A DNA stretch of 64,000 nucleotides from assembly GCA_035041965.1 (NCBI GenBank), contig JAPYMA010000667.1, positions 1-64,000 on the forward strand, read 5' to 3'. The notes below the pieces were generated by a model. That model was not told the DNA's origin. It worked only from the letters and a program-made list of their open reading frames with translations, and ran no database searches. The translations under genes and the position numbers were made by a program. How positions within the stretch are numbered: position 1 is the first letter of the stretch; each line of letters begins with the position of its first letter. The stretch comes from Anisakis pegreffii (lineage: Eukaryota; Nematoda; Chromadorea; Rhabditida; Anisakidae). This document shows positions 14,201 through 26,800 of this stretch, piece after piece.

Positions 14201-15511
14201 ACTGGCATTTTCTCTTTCAGCTAATTTCTCAATAGATCCGTGCAGCAATCATTTCATCTCTTTACCGAATTTTCTTCGAAACTTTGTTTACCGAACTTCG
14301 CATCTCAAAATGATCTTTTTTTAATATTGATAAAAGTATTTTAACAAACATATTTTGGCAACGCAGAATGAGACGAAGATAATTATCTGTGCAGGCCAAT
14401 TTCGTAGTACCCTAACACTATTTGCACTTATTTAATGAGGTCATACTCATTGTCAGAGGTGAGCACTCATCAACCAGAAAGTTGTTATTGTTAACATTAA
14501 ATCGTTAGACCACGGTAACTGTTAATTTCAGGTTGCCACCGATTTAATCAATGGATTCCTTCCTTGAATTTTTATTTATCACTGTTTCTTCATCAGCATT
14601 TCGATGTTTTGTTCGTAATACCCAGCAGGCTGAATACCATAATGACAGTGATTCAAACGCTCCTGCGCTCTGTGCCCACCTTTGAGCTTATGACAGATCG
14701 CCATACCCTTTTCTCTCCTCAAAGTAATTACAACGATCATGATTCTTTCGTTTTCTGACAATCTCTTGCTTCCTAGCAACAAATCAAAACGAAGTCAGCA
14801 ATCTGATTAAGTAATCTAGATGGTCGCTATAAAGAATTCGTCTGTTTGTCAAAGAAATCAATTTCTTGCAATCAAATAGACATTTTTAAAACACTATCGG
14901 ACAAACATGGAAGAATTAGGACATCAGATCAGTTGCCTATGATTTGCGAATTTCCCCAATTAACTGAATCAAATTCCCATAGGTTGAATTTCTGCCTATG
15001 AGAATCACTGTCATATAAGGTTTTCAAAGTTTTAACGGGTTGTCTGAAAAATTTTAGCGAATTAGTGTAACCCGAAGAAAATTTCAGCGAATTAACACGG
15101 GACAAAAGATGCGAATTAATTCGAATTTGAACACTACGATTAGAACGCAGTGATCAACTTGGTAAGGCTGAATGATGTTTCGGATCGGTACTCGCTGTAC
15201 ACTGTTTGCTGACAATCAGCAGATACATTAGCTGGCAATTTGAGTCAAGAAATGTCATAGGAACACAGCAAATAAAGAGGTCGCCTCAATGGAGGGTCGT
15301 GCACATTCATTATATGATAAATTTTTAAGTGGAGTAGCTTCTCATGCAACCATAAGAAAACTTTTTTTATCAGTGTCTGATTAACAACTAGCAGACGTCA
15401 ATTTTCTTGAGACTTTGCTCGCACAGAGCACATCTATCTATAAACTGATTTCCAGTGGATTCGTAGACATTTTTAATCAACTAGTGGTCAGAACTAGATG
15501 ATCGTGTACGT
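11221..15511. other. Gene-poor intergenic region
   Basis: I found no gene I can support. A short plus-strand frame at about 12345-12484, with MNNSKEKIF near its start, looks mildly coding but has no recognisable homology and no clear splice context. The region 13713-13790 holds two direct copies of a roughly 30-bp unit containing AGAGCTATTAAA..TGTATGCAAAC. The rest is AT-rich single-copy-looking DNA. Confidence 0.45.
13713..13790. repeat. Two-copy short tandem duplication
   Basis: The unit GTTAGAGCTATTAAAAATGTATGCAAAC occurs at about 13723-13750 and again, with two or three changes, at about 13758-13785. It is a simple local duplication in non-coding DNA. Confidence 0.6.
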
Positions 15512-15861
15512 CAGTGGTTCTAAACCTTCTTTTCCCCCTTACCCCTTAAAAATTTTTCAAATGTCCGCGCACCCCTTACAACACTAGTTAAATTCTCCTC
15601 GCATCCCTCATAACATCCTTACTGTATGTGTCATCCACTTTATCGAGTGTCTGTAGTGTAGATAAGTAAGTGTATACCACTAAAATGCATTCTAGCCTTC
15701 TCAAAAGTGTATATATTATAGTCTACTCTTGCTTAATTATATGCGTTTAAATCCACCGTCGCCCAGTGGAACACATGAAGAAATGAAATATTACTCCGCA
15801 CCCGTTGGAATACTATCTCGCTCCATTGAGCAGGGCGAGCATCCCTGGTTGAGAAACCCTG
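15512..15861. mobile_element. hAT-type MITE, CAGTGGTTCT ends
   Basis: The left end is CAGTGGTTCTAAACCTTC. The right end in reverse complement is CAGGGTTTCTCAACCAGG. These are the inverted termini of a hAT-like non-autonomous element of 350 bp. The interior is CCCCTTA/T-rich and resembles the copy at 62881-63222. Flanks are ATCGTGTA (three bases before the left end) and ATCGTATA directly after the right end, probably a decayed 8-bp target duplication. No transposase is encoded. Confidence 0.75.
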
Positions 15862-16886
15862 ATCGTATAGTTAAGCTGATGAACGTGCCTGAGATGTAAA
15901 ATCGTTTAATATTCAATAATTGTTGATGTTTGATGTCAAACAGAGGTATCGCAGTTGCTTGTATTTTTTTAGTATTAAAAGAAGAATGTTTGTCGTTTAA
16001 CGTAACTAACGATTGAAGTGATTTAGCATCATCATATCTGTAACGCGTTTTCCATTTCATTTGTTTATCTGTTCTCCCAACTAAACGTTGCTGCTTACTC
16101 GTTGCTATCTATTGACTTTTAGAACGATCACATCACTTGCATTATTAAATGCCTAAATTTTTGAAATAGAACATTTTCAGAACAATTCGTTCGATTGTTC
16201 TTTCTTCTGTTGATATTGATAAAATTTAATTAATTTTTTGCAGCTTCAACATTTTTATATTGCATCGTCGTTTTGCCGTCGTATTTGCTAAACCATTGGG
16301 TGAAATGAATAATTATTTTTGGGGTATTTAAAAGGCTTACTTCATTTACTTTTGCACTAATATTACTTCGATGCGCTTTTTCAATGCATCGTCTTCCACT
16401 TCTTACCTGTCAGTTATCGACTGAAAAAGTGAATCCTGTCACTTTTCATGAAAATTATTCCTCACGAACTTTAATGAAGGCAATAATGAAATGCAAAGTA
16501 TAGGACCTAGCCAGCATCAAAACAACGGATCAATGATCCATTATTGATTGCTGTCAAACTTATGTTGATGGCACGTAGGCAAAAATGAACGAATCCGTGC
16601 GGTTATGCGTGCTTTTTCTGTTAGAATGGTTTTTTTTTAGCACTATATGAATATTTATCAGTTCAAATTTTATGAATTCACATCTTTTCCTTATCTTCAT
16701 GACTTCGTGATAAACATTATCTGCTTATTTTAACTTTTTTCTCTACGGTAGAACATAAAAGTGCCTTAAAGTTTCATTCATATTCTTAATGATACCGTTG
16801 AGGTATGTCAAAAGAACGTTTTCTTTATTCGTTTCATGTATTTTTAACTGATAGAGGATTGTATATAAATAAATATTTTTTGAGGT

Positions 16887-17796
16887 ATGGCTTCACCGGG
16901 TGCAATATCACCACGTGCTCGTATTTCGAGGAAACTTTCTTATTCAAAAATCGCCAAGCAGCTAGCGGTAAGTACCAGTTCGTTTTCATTGTCCTCACAA
17001 AATTGAGCTGACCAATTACCGCACTGAGGCAAGGAATTAGTATTCTTCGACATATTGGTACGAATCACATGTACAAGGGCAAGATATTTTCAAATTTGTT
17101 CAATGTAATCATTTCAGTTCTCTCTTCTCCACTCTACAGATCTGAATTCTTGTTAACGAATATTTCTATCAGTCATTTTTACAAAATAAAGACGACTTTA
17201 TAGAACCTCGAATTATCATCCGATGTTGCCATCGATCATGGCGAAACAGCACGTCGTGAAGGACGTTTCGTTTTCGAGTGTTCATGGGAAGTTGCGAATA
17301 AAGGTTAAATGCGTGATTCAATCATATTCTAATTGCTATTATGGTTATTTCATCACTTTTTCATCTTATGTTCTAATTGTCGTTTTTACTGCGTTCAAGT
17401 TCACGTTTTTGTTTGAGACATTGCGGAATGGAATCGATTGAAAAAGTAGATAAGGAACGAGAAGGGAAAAAGGTTTCCGTCTTCCACGAATGATAATTTT
17501 TCAAGATCACCGTTATTTGTTTATTTTAATGTTTGAAAACGTTTTCTTTCCTAATTTAGTTGGTGGTATTTATACTGTATTACGAACGAAAGCCGCAGTT
17601 AGTACCGAAGAACTCGGTGATCAATATTGTATGCTTGGACCGTATAACGCAGAAAGAGTCAAACTTGAGGTAATAAAAAATCGTTTTTGTTTTTTACTGC
17701 CATCTACGGTTTGCAACATTCTCATTTTGCAGCCGACAGATTGCACTCATCAATTTGATGATGGTTTTCAGCGTAGTTGAATAGGTCGTGATCAGA

Positions 17797-17875
<79 letters not shown>

Positions 17876-20800
17876 CCTCAGCATCTGTCCATCTGAGTTT
17901 TATCACTTTCGGAATCATGGTCGATTTTTATTTCAGTTATTTAGATTGATGCGAATTTTTTGATTGTTTCGAAACGTCATTGTTCGATTGAACGTCAAAT
18001 AAGTGACAGATTAAAGAAAGCGTTGGCGTGAATTTGAAAGGCACGCCGTAAAGAACGAGTATGGCACTATGGTTGTGTTGAATAATTGAAAATAAGTTAT
18101 GATTTTAAGGTGGAAATGATTGAGCCGAACACAGCTGCCATGAAGTATGCATTAGAACAGATGCAAGAAATCGGTTTCAAAGTTCGTTACAGCTGTTTCT
18201 TTCCACCTGTTCTATTCTCATCTCTTGAATCGATCAGTGTGAATCATTCAGTAAATGAATCCAAGTTCATGCGAACAGTAGGATGATACGTTCATATTGT
18301 TGTCCTTTACAACTCGAGACTTAAGATGCCGTTATTTCAGAATCAACTCATCGAAGAATTTATGTATTTATCTTGTTTTTCTTCGACTAAATCATTGCGA
18401 ATCTGTACGATTGTTTGTCTTTTGCTAATCAATATTATGACTTTAAGATTTTTGTAGGTGGTATTTGGACGTTGGTTGATTGATGGATACCCACATGTTG
18501 TCCTCTTTGATATTGGATCGGCTGCTTGGAAATTGGACCAGTGGAAATATGAGGTTGTGATAGCCACTCTGTATATCTTAATCGATCCTCGTGTTTAATT
18601 TTTTAATAGTCAGTCATCTTTCTCATTTGAAAATGCCCAATTTAGTCAATTCATTTCATTAATTTCTTGTGAACGTTTATATAATCGCATCATTCGTATT
18701 CATTCGCGTAAAAAATTAATTTTCATTTTATCGCATTTTAGTTATGGGAGTCGTGTAAGATCGGTATACCATGGCATGATAAAGAATCAAATGATGCGGT
18801 CATATTGGGATTTCTTGTTGCCATCTTTATTCAAAAAGTCGGTTACCAGTTTTTTTAATAGAACTGATTCAGACATTACATATATCTAAGTATATTCATA
18901 CGTATCTTGGCTGTTTTCGAACGAAACTACCATAACACTAGGCCTTTTATTGTTTGCAGTGAACAGCATGTTATCGTATGAAATTAGGTAAAGTGCTGAC
19001 GATTCTTCATTGTAGTATATTTCGGCGATCGAAGGTTTCGAACCACTGTGTGTTGCACATTTTCATGAGTGGCAAGCAGGAGTAGGCTTGATTCTTTCAC
19101 GGTAAACAATTCTTTTGACTTTTTATTGTAAAATTTCTATTGATCTTTTTCTAATATCTTGAGTTAATTTTAGTCTTTGGAAAACGAATGTTTCGACAGT
19201 TTTCACGACGCATGCCACCCTTTTGGGTCGTTATTTGAGTGCATCTGGCGCAGATCTTTACCATAATTTAGAGAAGGTGATCTTATAATAATTTATGTCG
19301 AATCTCGAATACTTTTCACAAATGCTGCAAACCTATCATAAGTATTCAATCAGTCGCCATGCATTCTCTACATGCATGAGTAATGAGGGATCTTATTTGT
19401 TTAGAAACTGTGTTCATTTTCATTATCTTTAGTTCGACGTGGATCGTGAAGCAGGCACCCGTCAAATCTATCATCGTTATTGTATCGAAAGGGCGGCTGT
19501 CAACATGTCACATATCTTTACAACAGTTAGGTGAATAATCATTTCTTCACTATCAATCATACCCATTGTTTATGATGAATCGCTCCAAATTTTTCTCAGT
19601 ATTCTTTTTTTCTCTCAATTCCAACATTTATTAATCCATGATGGCTATGAGCTTCCAATCCAGAAGCGAGAGTTTTTCTTATGGTCACTAGCTAGGAACT
19701 TCACTTAACGAATGCAAATTTATGATGGAAGATTTAAAAATTGAATTGAAAAGTCATAAAAAGAATGTTTGTCCCATTGCCCCAATGATATGTTGTTGTA
19801 ATTAAGACTTCTTGAAACGTTTTTATCGGTTCAATTATTCTATGACGCGAAACAAATGTTCTCCGAGAAAAAAAATCATTTTGGAAGTAGTTTTGTGAAC
19901 AAACGAAATTCATCGATCAACAACAAACTGGTCTTGAGCACGGTTTGAATAAGATGATTTGAAAATACGCTATTCACTGGGAAATGTTTTTTTTTTCGTT
20001 CGCTTTCTTCATGTTCCTTCATTTTTCATCTGTTGCAGTGAGATAACTGGTCTTGAAGCAGTTCATCTTCTCAAAAGAAAACCTGACATTTTAACACCAA
20101 ATGGCTTGAATGTCATCAAATTCGCTGCTTTGCACGAATTCCAGAACTTACACGCCATTGCAAAAGAGAAGATTAACGATTTTATACGTGGTCATTTTTA
20201 TGGGTCTGTTTAGTGCAATACGATGTTCTCATCTTGTTGTAACTAATATTTTGAGCTAGAAATATTCTCTTTCATGCAACCGTCGAACAACTTCACTTCA
20301 ATATTCATATGTGTTAATCTTTCATCTTTTTGAATGAGAAATGTTCATTTTATCTAAGTGTTAGATTTTCGCTATTATTCCAGATATTAATAATAACATT
20401 ACAACTGCATCCATTCTTTTGAAATCTTTTCATTTCACCTTCAGTGTCACAAATTGATAAAACATAATGCAATCTGTGTCATATGAAATTTCGACTCGCA
20501 ATTATTAAGTTTTTCTGTGCTCTGAATCTAACTCAAAGCAATTTGTAAATCCACCAAATTTTCAGACATTATGATTTCGATTTGGATAAAACGATTTATC
20601 TGTTTACCGCTGGACGTTACGAGTTCACCAATAAGGGTGGTGATTTCTTTATCGAAGCGCTTGCAAGGTTGAATCATTATCTCAAGGTTGGTTTGTATTC
20701 ATCGTTGGGTAACTTTTATTTAGTTGATTGTTTTGTTATCATTATTTTGGATAACAATGACGACAGTTTCCATCTTATGTTCGGTTCGAAGTGATTTTTA

Positions 20801-23800
20801 TTTTTGCTAACATCAGTTTTCTGGTAATGATTGTCCTTGCGATAATATCAGTTGATGGTTTATTTGCCGAGAGCTGCTTAAGTGTTTTGTTCAGGTACTA
20901 TTGTGAACGAAATAGAATTGTCACCTGAAGCGATATAATAATCATTTGTTTTGATTTGAGTGCGTGATAACTATGTGCAGTCTGTTGTTCACCTCATTTT
21001 GAAGGTTGAATCATTTGAAAGACGTGTCTCACCTGTCCACATTTTATGCATATTTGCACACTCTTACACTTGCTCACCACTCTAATCCCTCTTCTCACTT
21101 TGCAGCCATCGAGATATCGTTGTCAAGTCTGCTATCGTTGAATAAAACAAGCATCGACAAACCATCAAAGTAGAAGCATGAAGATTCAGCATTTGCTGAA
21201 ATTGTGAGCAAAAAAAGATTGTGTTTTAGTGTTACGAATGAACTACTCTCGTTACCGATCCAAATGAATGCACAATGTCAATGAGCAAAACTTGTAAAAG
21301 TTGATAATTGATTAAACCATCTCAAAAAAAATTAATCAAGTATCACTAAACTCAATTAAAGTAAAGGATGTGAGGTTATTATGAGTGAGAGCGGAAGAAT
21401 GTGGTAAAGCATGTGACTGAAATATTTTGCAAGTTTCGGTTCCAGTGATAAAATTGAAAGTAGTATTGAAACTGAACTGAGGCCTGCCTGTCATCTTTAC
21501 GTTCTCATATACCAGTAAATGAATTTTACGATTTGCTGTTCAGTTCATTCGCTTAAAGCTAAAACTTGCGATTTGTTACAGTTGGTACAATTTGCTGGCT
21601 TCTTTTCGTGTCATATTATGCGAATATGTATTCTATTCTCTTCTGTCACAGCGTTGCTTAATATTAAATATTTCATGAAGAAGTCATTTTAGTTGTCTTA
21701 AGAAGATGCTCTTAGCTTGTCAAGAAAAAACAACTTGAAGAAAGTAGATGGATGGTGTCGGTAATAAATGCATATTGCAAAGAATTCAAAATTTGCATTG
21801 TTCTCATGATGAGGAGAGATGGAGATTTGCATTCTTGTATCGTTTTGAAGTATTCTTTGAATAAGTGAAAATGAGAACCGCATAAGCAAGAAATGTTCAT
21901 AAGACACTGAGTTCTTTGATTTTCTTTAACGCTACTTTTCCGTCTGAATGTTCAATCACAAAAAATTATTATATCGATGCATGTGAAAGATTTTATGCGC
22001 TTTGATTAGTTTGATGCATTTATTATTCGTTTTAGTTGATTATGAATAAATTGTGATATCTTTTTGGCTGAATCTTCAATTGCGTTAAACATTTTCTCAG
22101 TTGTGACGATGAATTGTTCAGTAATCGTTTGATTCAAATTAGAGTCGAATTTTGTTCTTTTCATAACTTAAGTTTTAAAGCCGGATCGATTGTGTATTCA
22201 AGTATGAGTGCTCCTCGTCAATTGACTCGTATCTGATAATGAATATTTTTGATTGTGTTATACTGTAGATGTGTCAGTAGAGTACCTAAAAATTGAGTAT
22301 GTATGAGTTAAATTAAAATTCTCACTAGCGACGAGAAATGTTTGCGGATGTTATCATCGATAAGGTAATGACAGCTGTTCCATCTTACTTCTAAACAAGG
22401 TTGTACTGATATAATCTGTTGTTCAAGATTCGTGCTTTCGCTATCTCATAAACTTCTGATTTTTGTTGTTTGAACAATGATCGTTCCGGACGATTTTTTT
22501 TTCGAATCGTTTTCTTCATCAGTTTGCTTTGCGCCAGACAGTTCCTCATTAGAATCATCAATTTGTTTTATCTCATACAATTTCTCATTGAATATTATCA
22601 TCACTTGTACATCATGCATTTCCCATTGGATTTCTAGTCGTTTTTGCCTTGGATTTCTTTTTCAATCGTATAATTGCCGTTCACTTCATTAAATAATTAT
22701 GTGATAATGTAGTCTTTTTTTTCAAATCTATTTAAAGGATTCGAGTTGAATTTTCTTCATTTTATTTATAAATTAATTATTTGAATTTTGCTGTTTTATC
22801 ATCTCATCGTTTCATTCTGTGAAATTGTCAAGATTTCGTCTTTTCAATTTGATAGCAAGATTGTCAGTGATTAAAATGGGGCGAAACAGCCAACCTTTTC
22901 GGACGGCAAAATTAGTGACATGTGTTATGAAGGGTTGATGAACGAAGGTAATTTGGATGGCAAACTATAGAGGTATGCAACTCTAGCAAATGGGAAAATA
23001 AAATGAAGCGTACAAGTCGTTAAAGAACTTAGGGACGAGGGACGCTAATTCATTCAACAAATAATTTTACTGCTATCGAGATTTGCTCTGTCTTTAATTC
23101 TTGATCTGAAGAATCGCCCTAATCGTTATCACACCATTATCATAATCAGATTTCACTCTTTTTGAATTTATTGCCTACTTTCTGATTCATATTATATTCC
23201 TTTTGTAGTCGACTTTAGAGTTTGGTTTTTTTCTGCAACGAACTACAAACATACCTTACTTTGCGTAGGCCAAGGTTGTGGTATGTTAATTCGTATTCGA
23301 TGATACGAATTGGCATTGCTCGAAAGGAGCGAATCACCCATATTAGTTTTATCGGAATTGTTAAAATTAATGGAGTTGTTTAATATTGATGCGAATATTC
23401 TTATGCTATATAAGTAACTTCAGTGAATTTAATTCATCTCTTTTCCAAATCAACATCCTGATTTTTCATCTCGCATTCATTTCGAAACTTTCGAATCATT
23501 ACAGCTCTAAATCGAAATTACATTTTTCGGTTTTCGAAATTTCGAAGCGTTTCCAATTCAGAAATTTTACAGATTTCGAATTTCGTTCATGAAATTTGAG
23601 GTCATGTTTTTTTTGGATTTAGAATTTTGTATTGAGGGCGAATTCAATTCTTCAACGATGCTCACTGATATGTTTCATCGTTATTGCTGCGATAATAAGA
23701 TATCAGTAACGTTTATTGTTTATGAATTTTTCATGATGCACAAATGAAGCCGTAACGTGCATAGTTCACATTATGCACAAACGTTATTGTGATGTATTCA

Positions 23801-26800
23801 ACATTTCATCTGATATTTTTTGATGGCAAAAACGTTGTCACCATATTTCATCATCTATTCAATTTTACTATCATGAAAAACTTGGATTTCGATCTCATAA
23901 CTGTGCTGTCTATCTGTTCATTAATTCATTCATTCATCCATTTATCCATTACGTTTTATTCGTTTTCCGTCATTACATAAGACATAAAACTCTTCATTAC
24001 CGTTAAGTTGATTAGTATTGTCGAAGCAGTCAGCAGATGATATCCAGATGTTCTTATCTCACTTCGGATGTTGAGCCGTTGTGAGCTTATGTTTGTAGAA
24101 TTTTTGGTATTTAATTTCGGTGTTGTTGGGCAATATTTTTGACAATAACACTGTTCCGTAGAGGAAGTAAGAACAGAAGAATTAACGGCAGTGACAGTTG
24201 GAAAATGTGAAATGGTAACCAGTGTGAGCTGAGGATCCGTTTCCAAGTTTTCAAAATCTCGACCTCGGATTCAGCTCCGAATTTTTAATAAGTTCCGATC
24301 CGATTCCATCTTCGAAACTAGGTTTTCCAATTTTCGGCTGTGGTTCGCGTTTGTTTCAACTCTAACCCCAACTGCAGTATTTATTTTTCTTTTTAATGTG
24401 CGCGATTGTAAAAGTTTATCTATTAACAGCGAGTATATTGCGATCAGAACAAGTGGACACGGACATAGATTGTTCGCAAGATATTTGCAGGAATAAGTGA
24501 TGCTAACGATAGCACTATATGTGGGCTTCATATTTTTGACGTTGATCTTTTCGAAAAATTAATGTCATAACCAGTGATGCCTAATTCGAAAAAAAATCAA
24601 CTCAGCTCCACTTCATGTTCTTGATATTTTCGGCTCCAACTTCAGCTTCCTACTATTAGAAATTTGATTTCTAGTTCCGCATTTTTGAAATTCCAACACC
24701 GGCTTCAGTTCCTCATTTTTATAAATTTTGGTTCCGTCTCTGGATTTACATTTTCAATAGTTCGGGTCCAGCTTCAGCTTCGGTTCCACATTTTAAAAAA
24801 TTTTAGTCCCAGCTTCGAAATTCATTCTGCTCTGCACCGGCTCTGACGCAATCCGTATCTGGAGAAAAGCTATCATGCCGGTGTTGCTGTTAGCTCCGGC
24901 CACTGAATTTTTTTGAAATGTTTTTTTGAGGAAACCAACAAATTTTGAATGCGGATCTTGAACAATACTGGTGGTGACTAACAGAAATGCGTGTTCAAAA
25001 TGATAGGTAGTGCTGATATAGCAGTAATAATTGAAGATGAAGTAGTGATTCTGTGAACAATAATAAAACAAATTTGGTTGTGGTGTTTTGAAGCAGCAGT
25101 TTGTTTACTCAGTTGTGTGTGTGATATTTCTGTTGACAGTAATTTTTAAACTATCAATGGACGCATTGATTCATTTTGTTTTACACATTAGATTTAGTTG
25201 CAACACCTGTCAGTCAGTACCTCTCAAAAGGTTAGGTTGGCTGCCACGGCTTCAGTTAGCAATATTGATAGACGGACGTTAAAATCCTCATATAATGAGA
25301 TGATGATGATAATAATAAAAACAGTTATTATGATAGTAACAAAAATTAGAGGGATAATTATGTAAAAGTAATCTTCTATCTGATTTCACTGTGACGTGGA
25401 AATGATCTTATCAAAGAGTTGACCAAGCCATGATCCAGTCAATTATCAGATTAATGATTGATGTCTTAATGACGTTTGTTTGATCCGTTTTTGATTAAAA
25501 TTATGAAGGAATAATGCCCAAATTTATTTTGCCGGGTGGGTAATTGAATAAAATGATTACCTCCGTAATCATTTCGTAAATCGTAATTTTTTCATTCATC
25601 TTATTGTGATCACCCATATTGCATCTCGGCGAATGAGAAGAGCAAAAAAGTGTGTTTATTTGAGGCCGAATATATATTTTTCAGTGAATGAATCGAAATA
25701 TTTCAGTGAATGCAGCATTCAACGTTTGTCGCGCAATATTTTGTTTACACAACCAATTTTATTTTTCCTCATTTAGTCTCAAAACCGTATACTCTTTCGA
25801 TTAAATGCGTTTCATTGTCCAAAATCAAAGTGTTGTTTGCCTTCATTTATCCCGATTTGTTTGCCTTTCTTTTGATGACAATCGAGTGTCCATTTATTGC
25901 ACTGACGATCAGCCTTTATCATGACTTACTCGCATGGATCGCATAGAAAGCGATTCCCGTATTCTCTGGTCATTCAAGTGTGTGACCGGTGGGCTTTCTC
26001 AGTGAACTCTTAATTATTGTTCCCAACTTTTACTTGCTTCTATTGTGGTTCCTTTGGTTTGCTTCATTATCTACATCTCGCTTTTCAGTACCCACCCCCT
26101 CATATAGATGTATAGGAAGATTTAACGCCAATTCATCCAAATATGAGCTTTCTCTTAATGATTTGCTACTTGGTTGGATTTCTCAATCGTCGACTGTTGC
26201 GAAATTCATTTATAATAATTCATTAAAAAATTTTATGAAGTATCCTTAAGGTGTTTGCATCGGTTATCCATCAGTGGGCTTAATCCAATTTACTTCGATA
26301 AGTTTTCAAATGTTATTCACTCATTTCCTTCACCTCTAGTACTGAATCGCCACTTTTCTTTTAAATTTCCTTCGGTCTGTTTTTATTGGAAGCATTCATT
26401 TGTCGAAATTTGAATTGAATTGTGTATCTATTTACGTAAGCGTTCCCATTCGCTACAGCGTGAGAGTAATGTTAAGAGGAGTCAAGAATTTAGTTTGTTA
26501 ACACAAACAATAGATTCTCAGGTTTGAGAAAATGATATGAGAAAATTTAAGGGATTAAAAAAACCTCGGAAAACAATGGAATTTAAGATATTTCGTGAAG
26601 CTGAATTTCACAAAGGTTCCCAGGCAGTTGATCACACTGGTTGAATCTAATGATATTTTGAGCGATTCAGAACCATAACTATATTCTTGCATCTTTGTAT
26701 ACGTAGGGCACTTGCATTTGTGGGGCACTGAAGATTTCTGCAAGAAAACTTATTGAATAGTCACGTAGTCAAGAGTAAATTTGGACTGTTTATTACGCTA

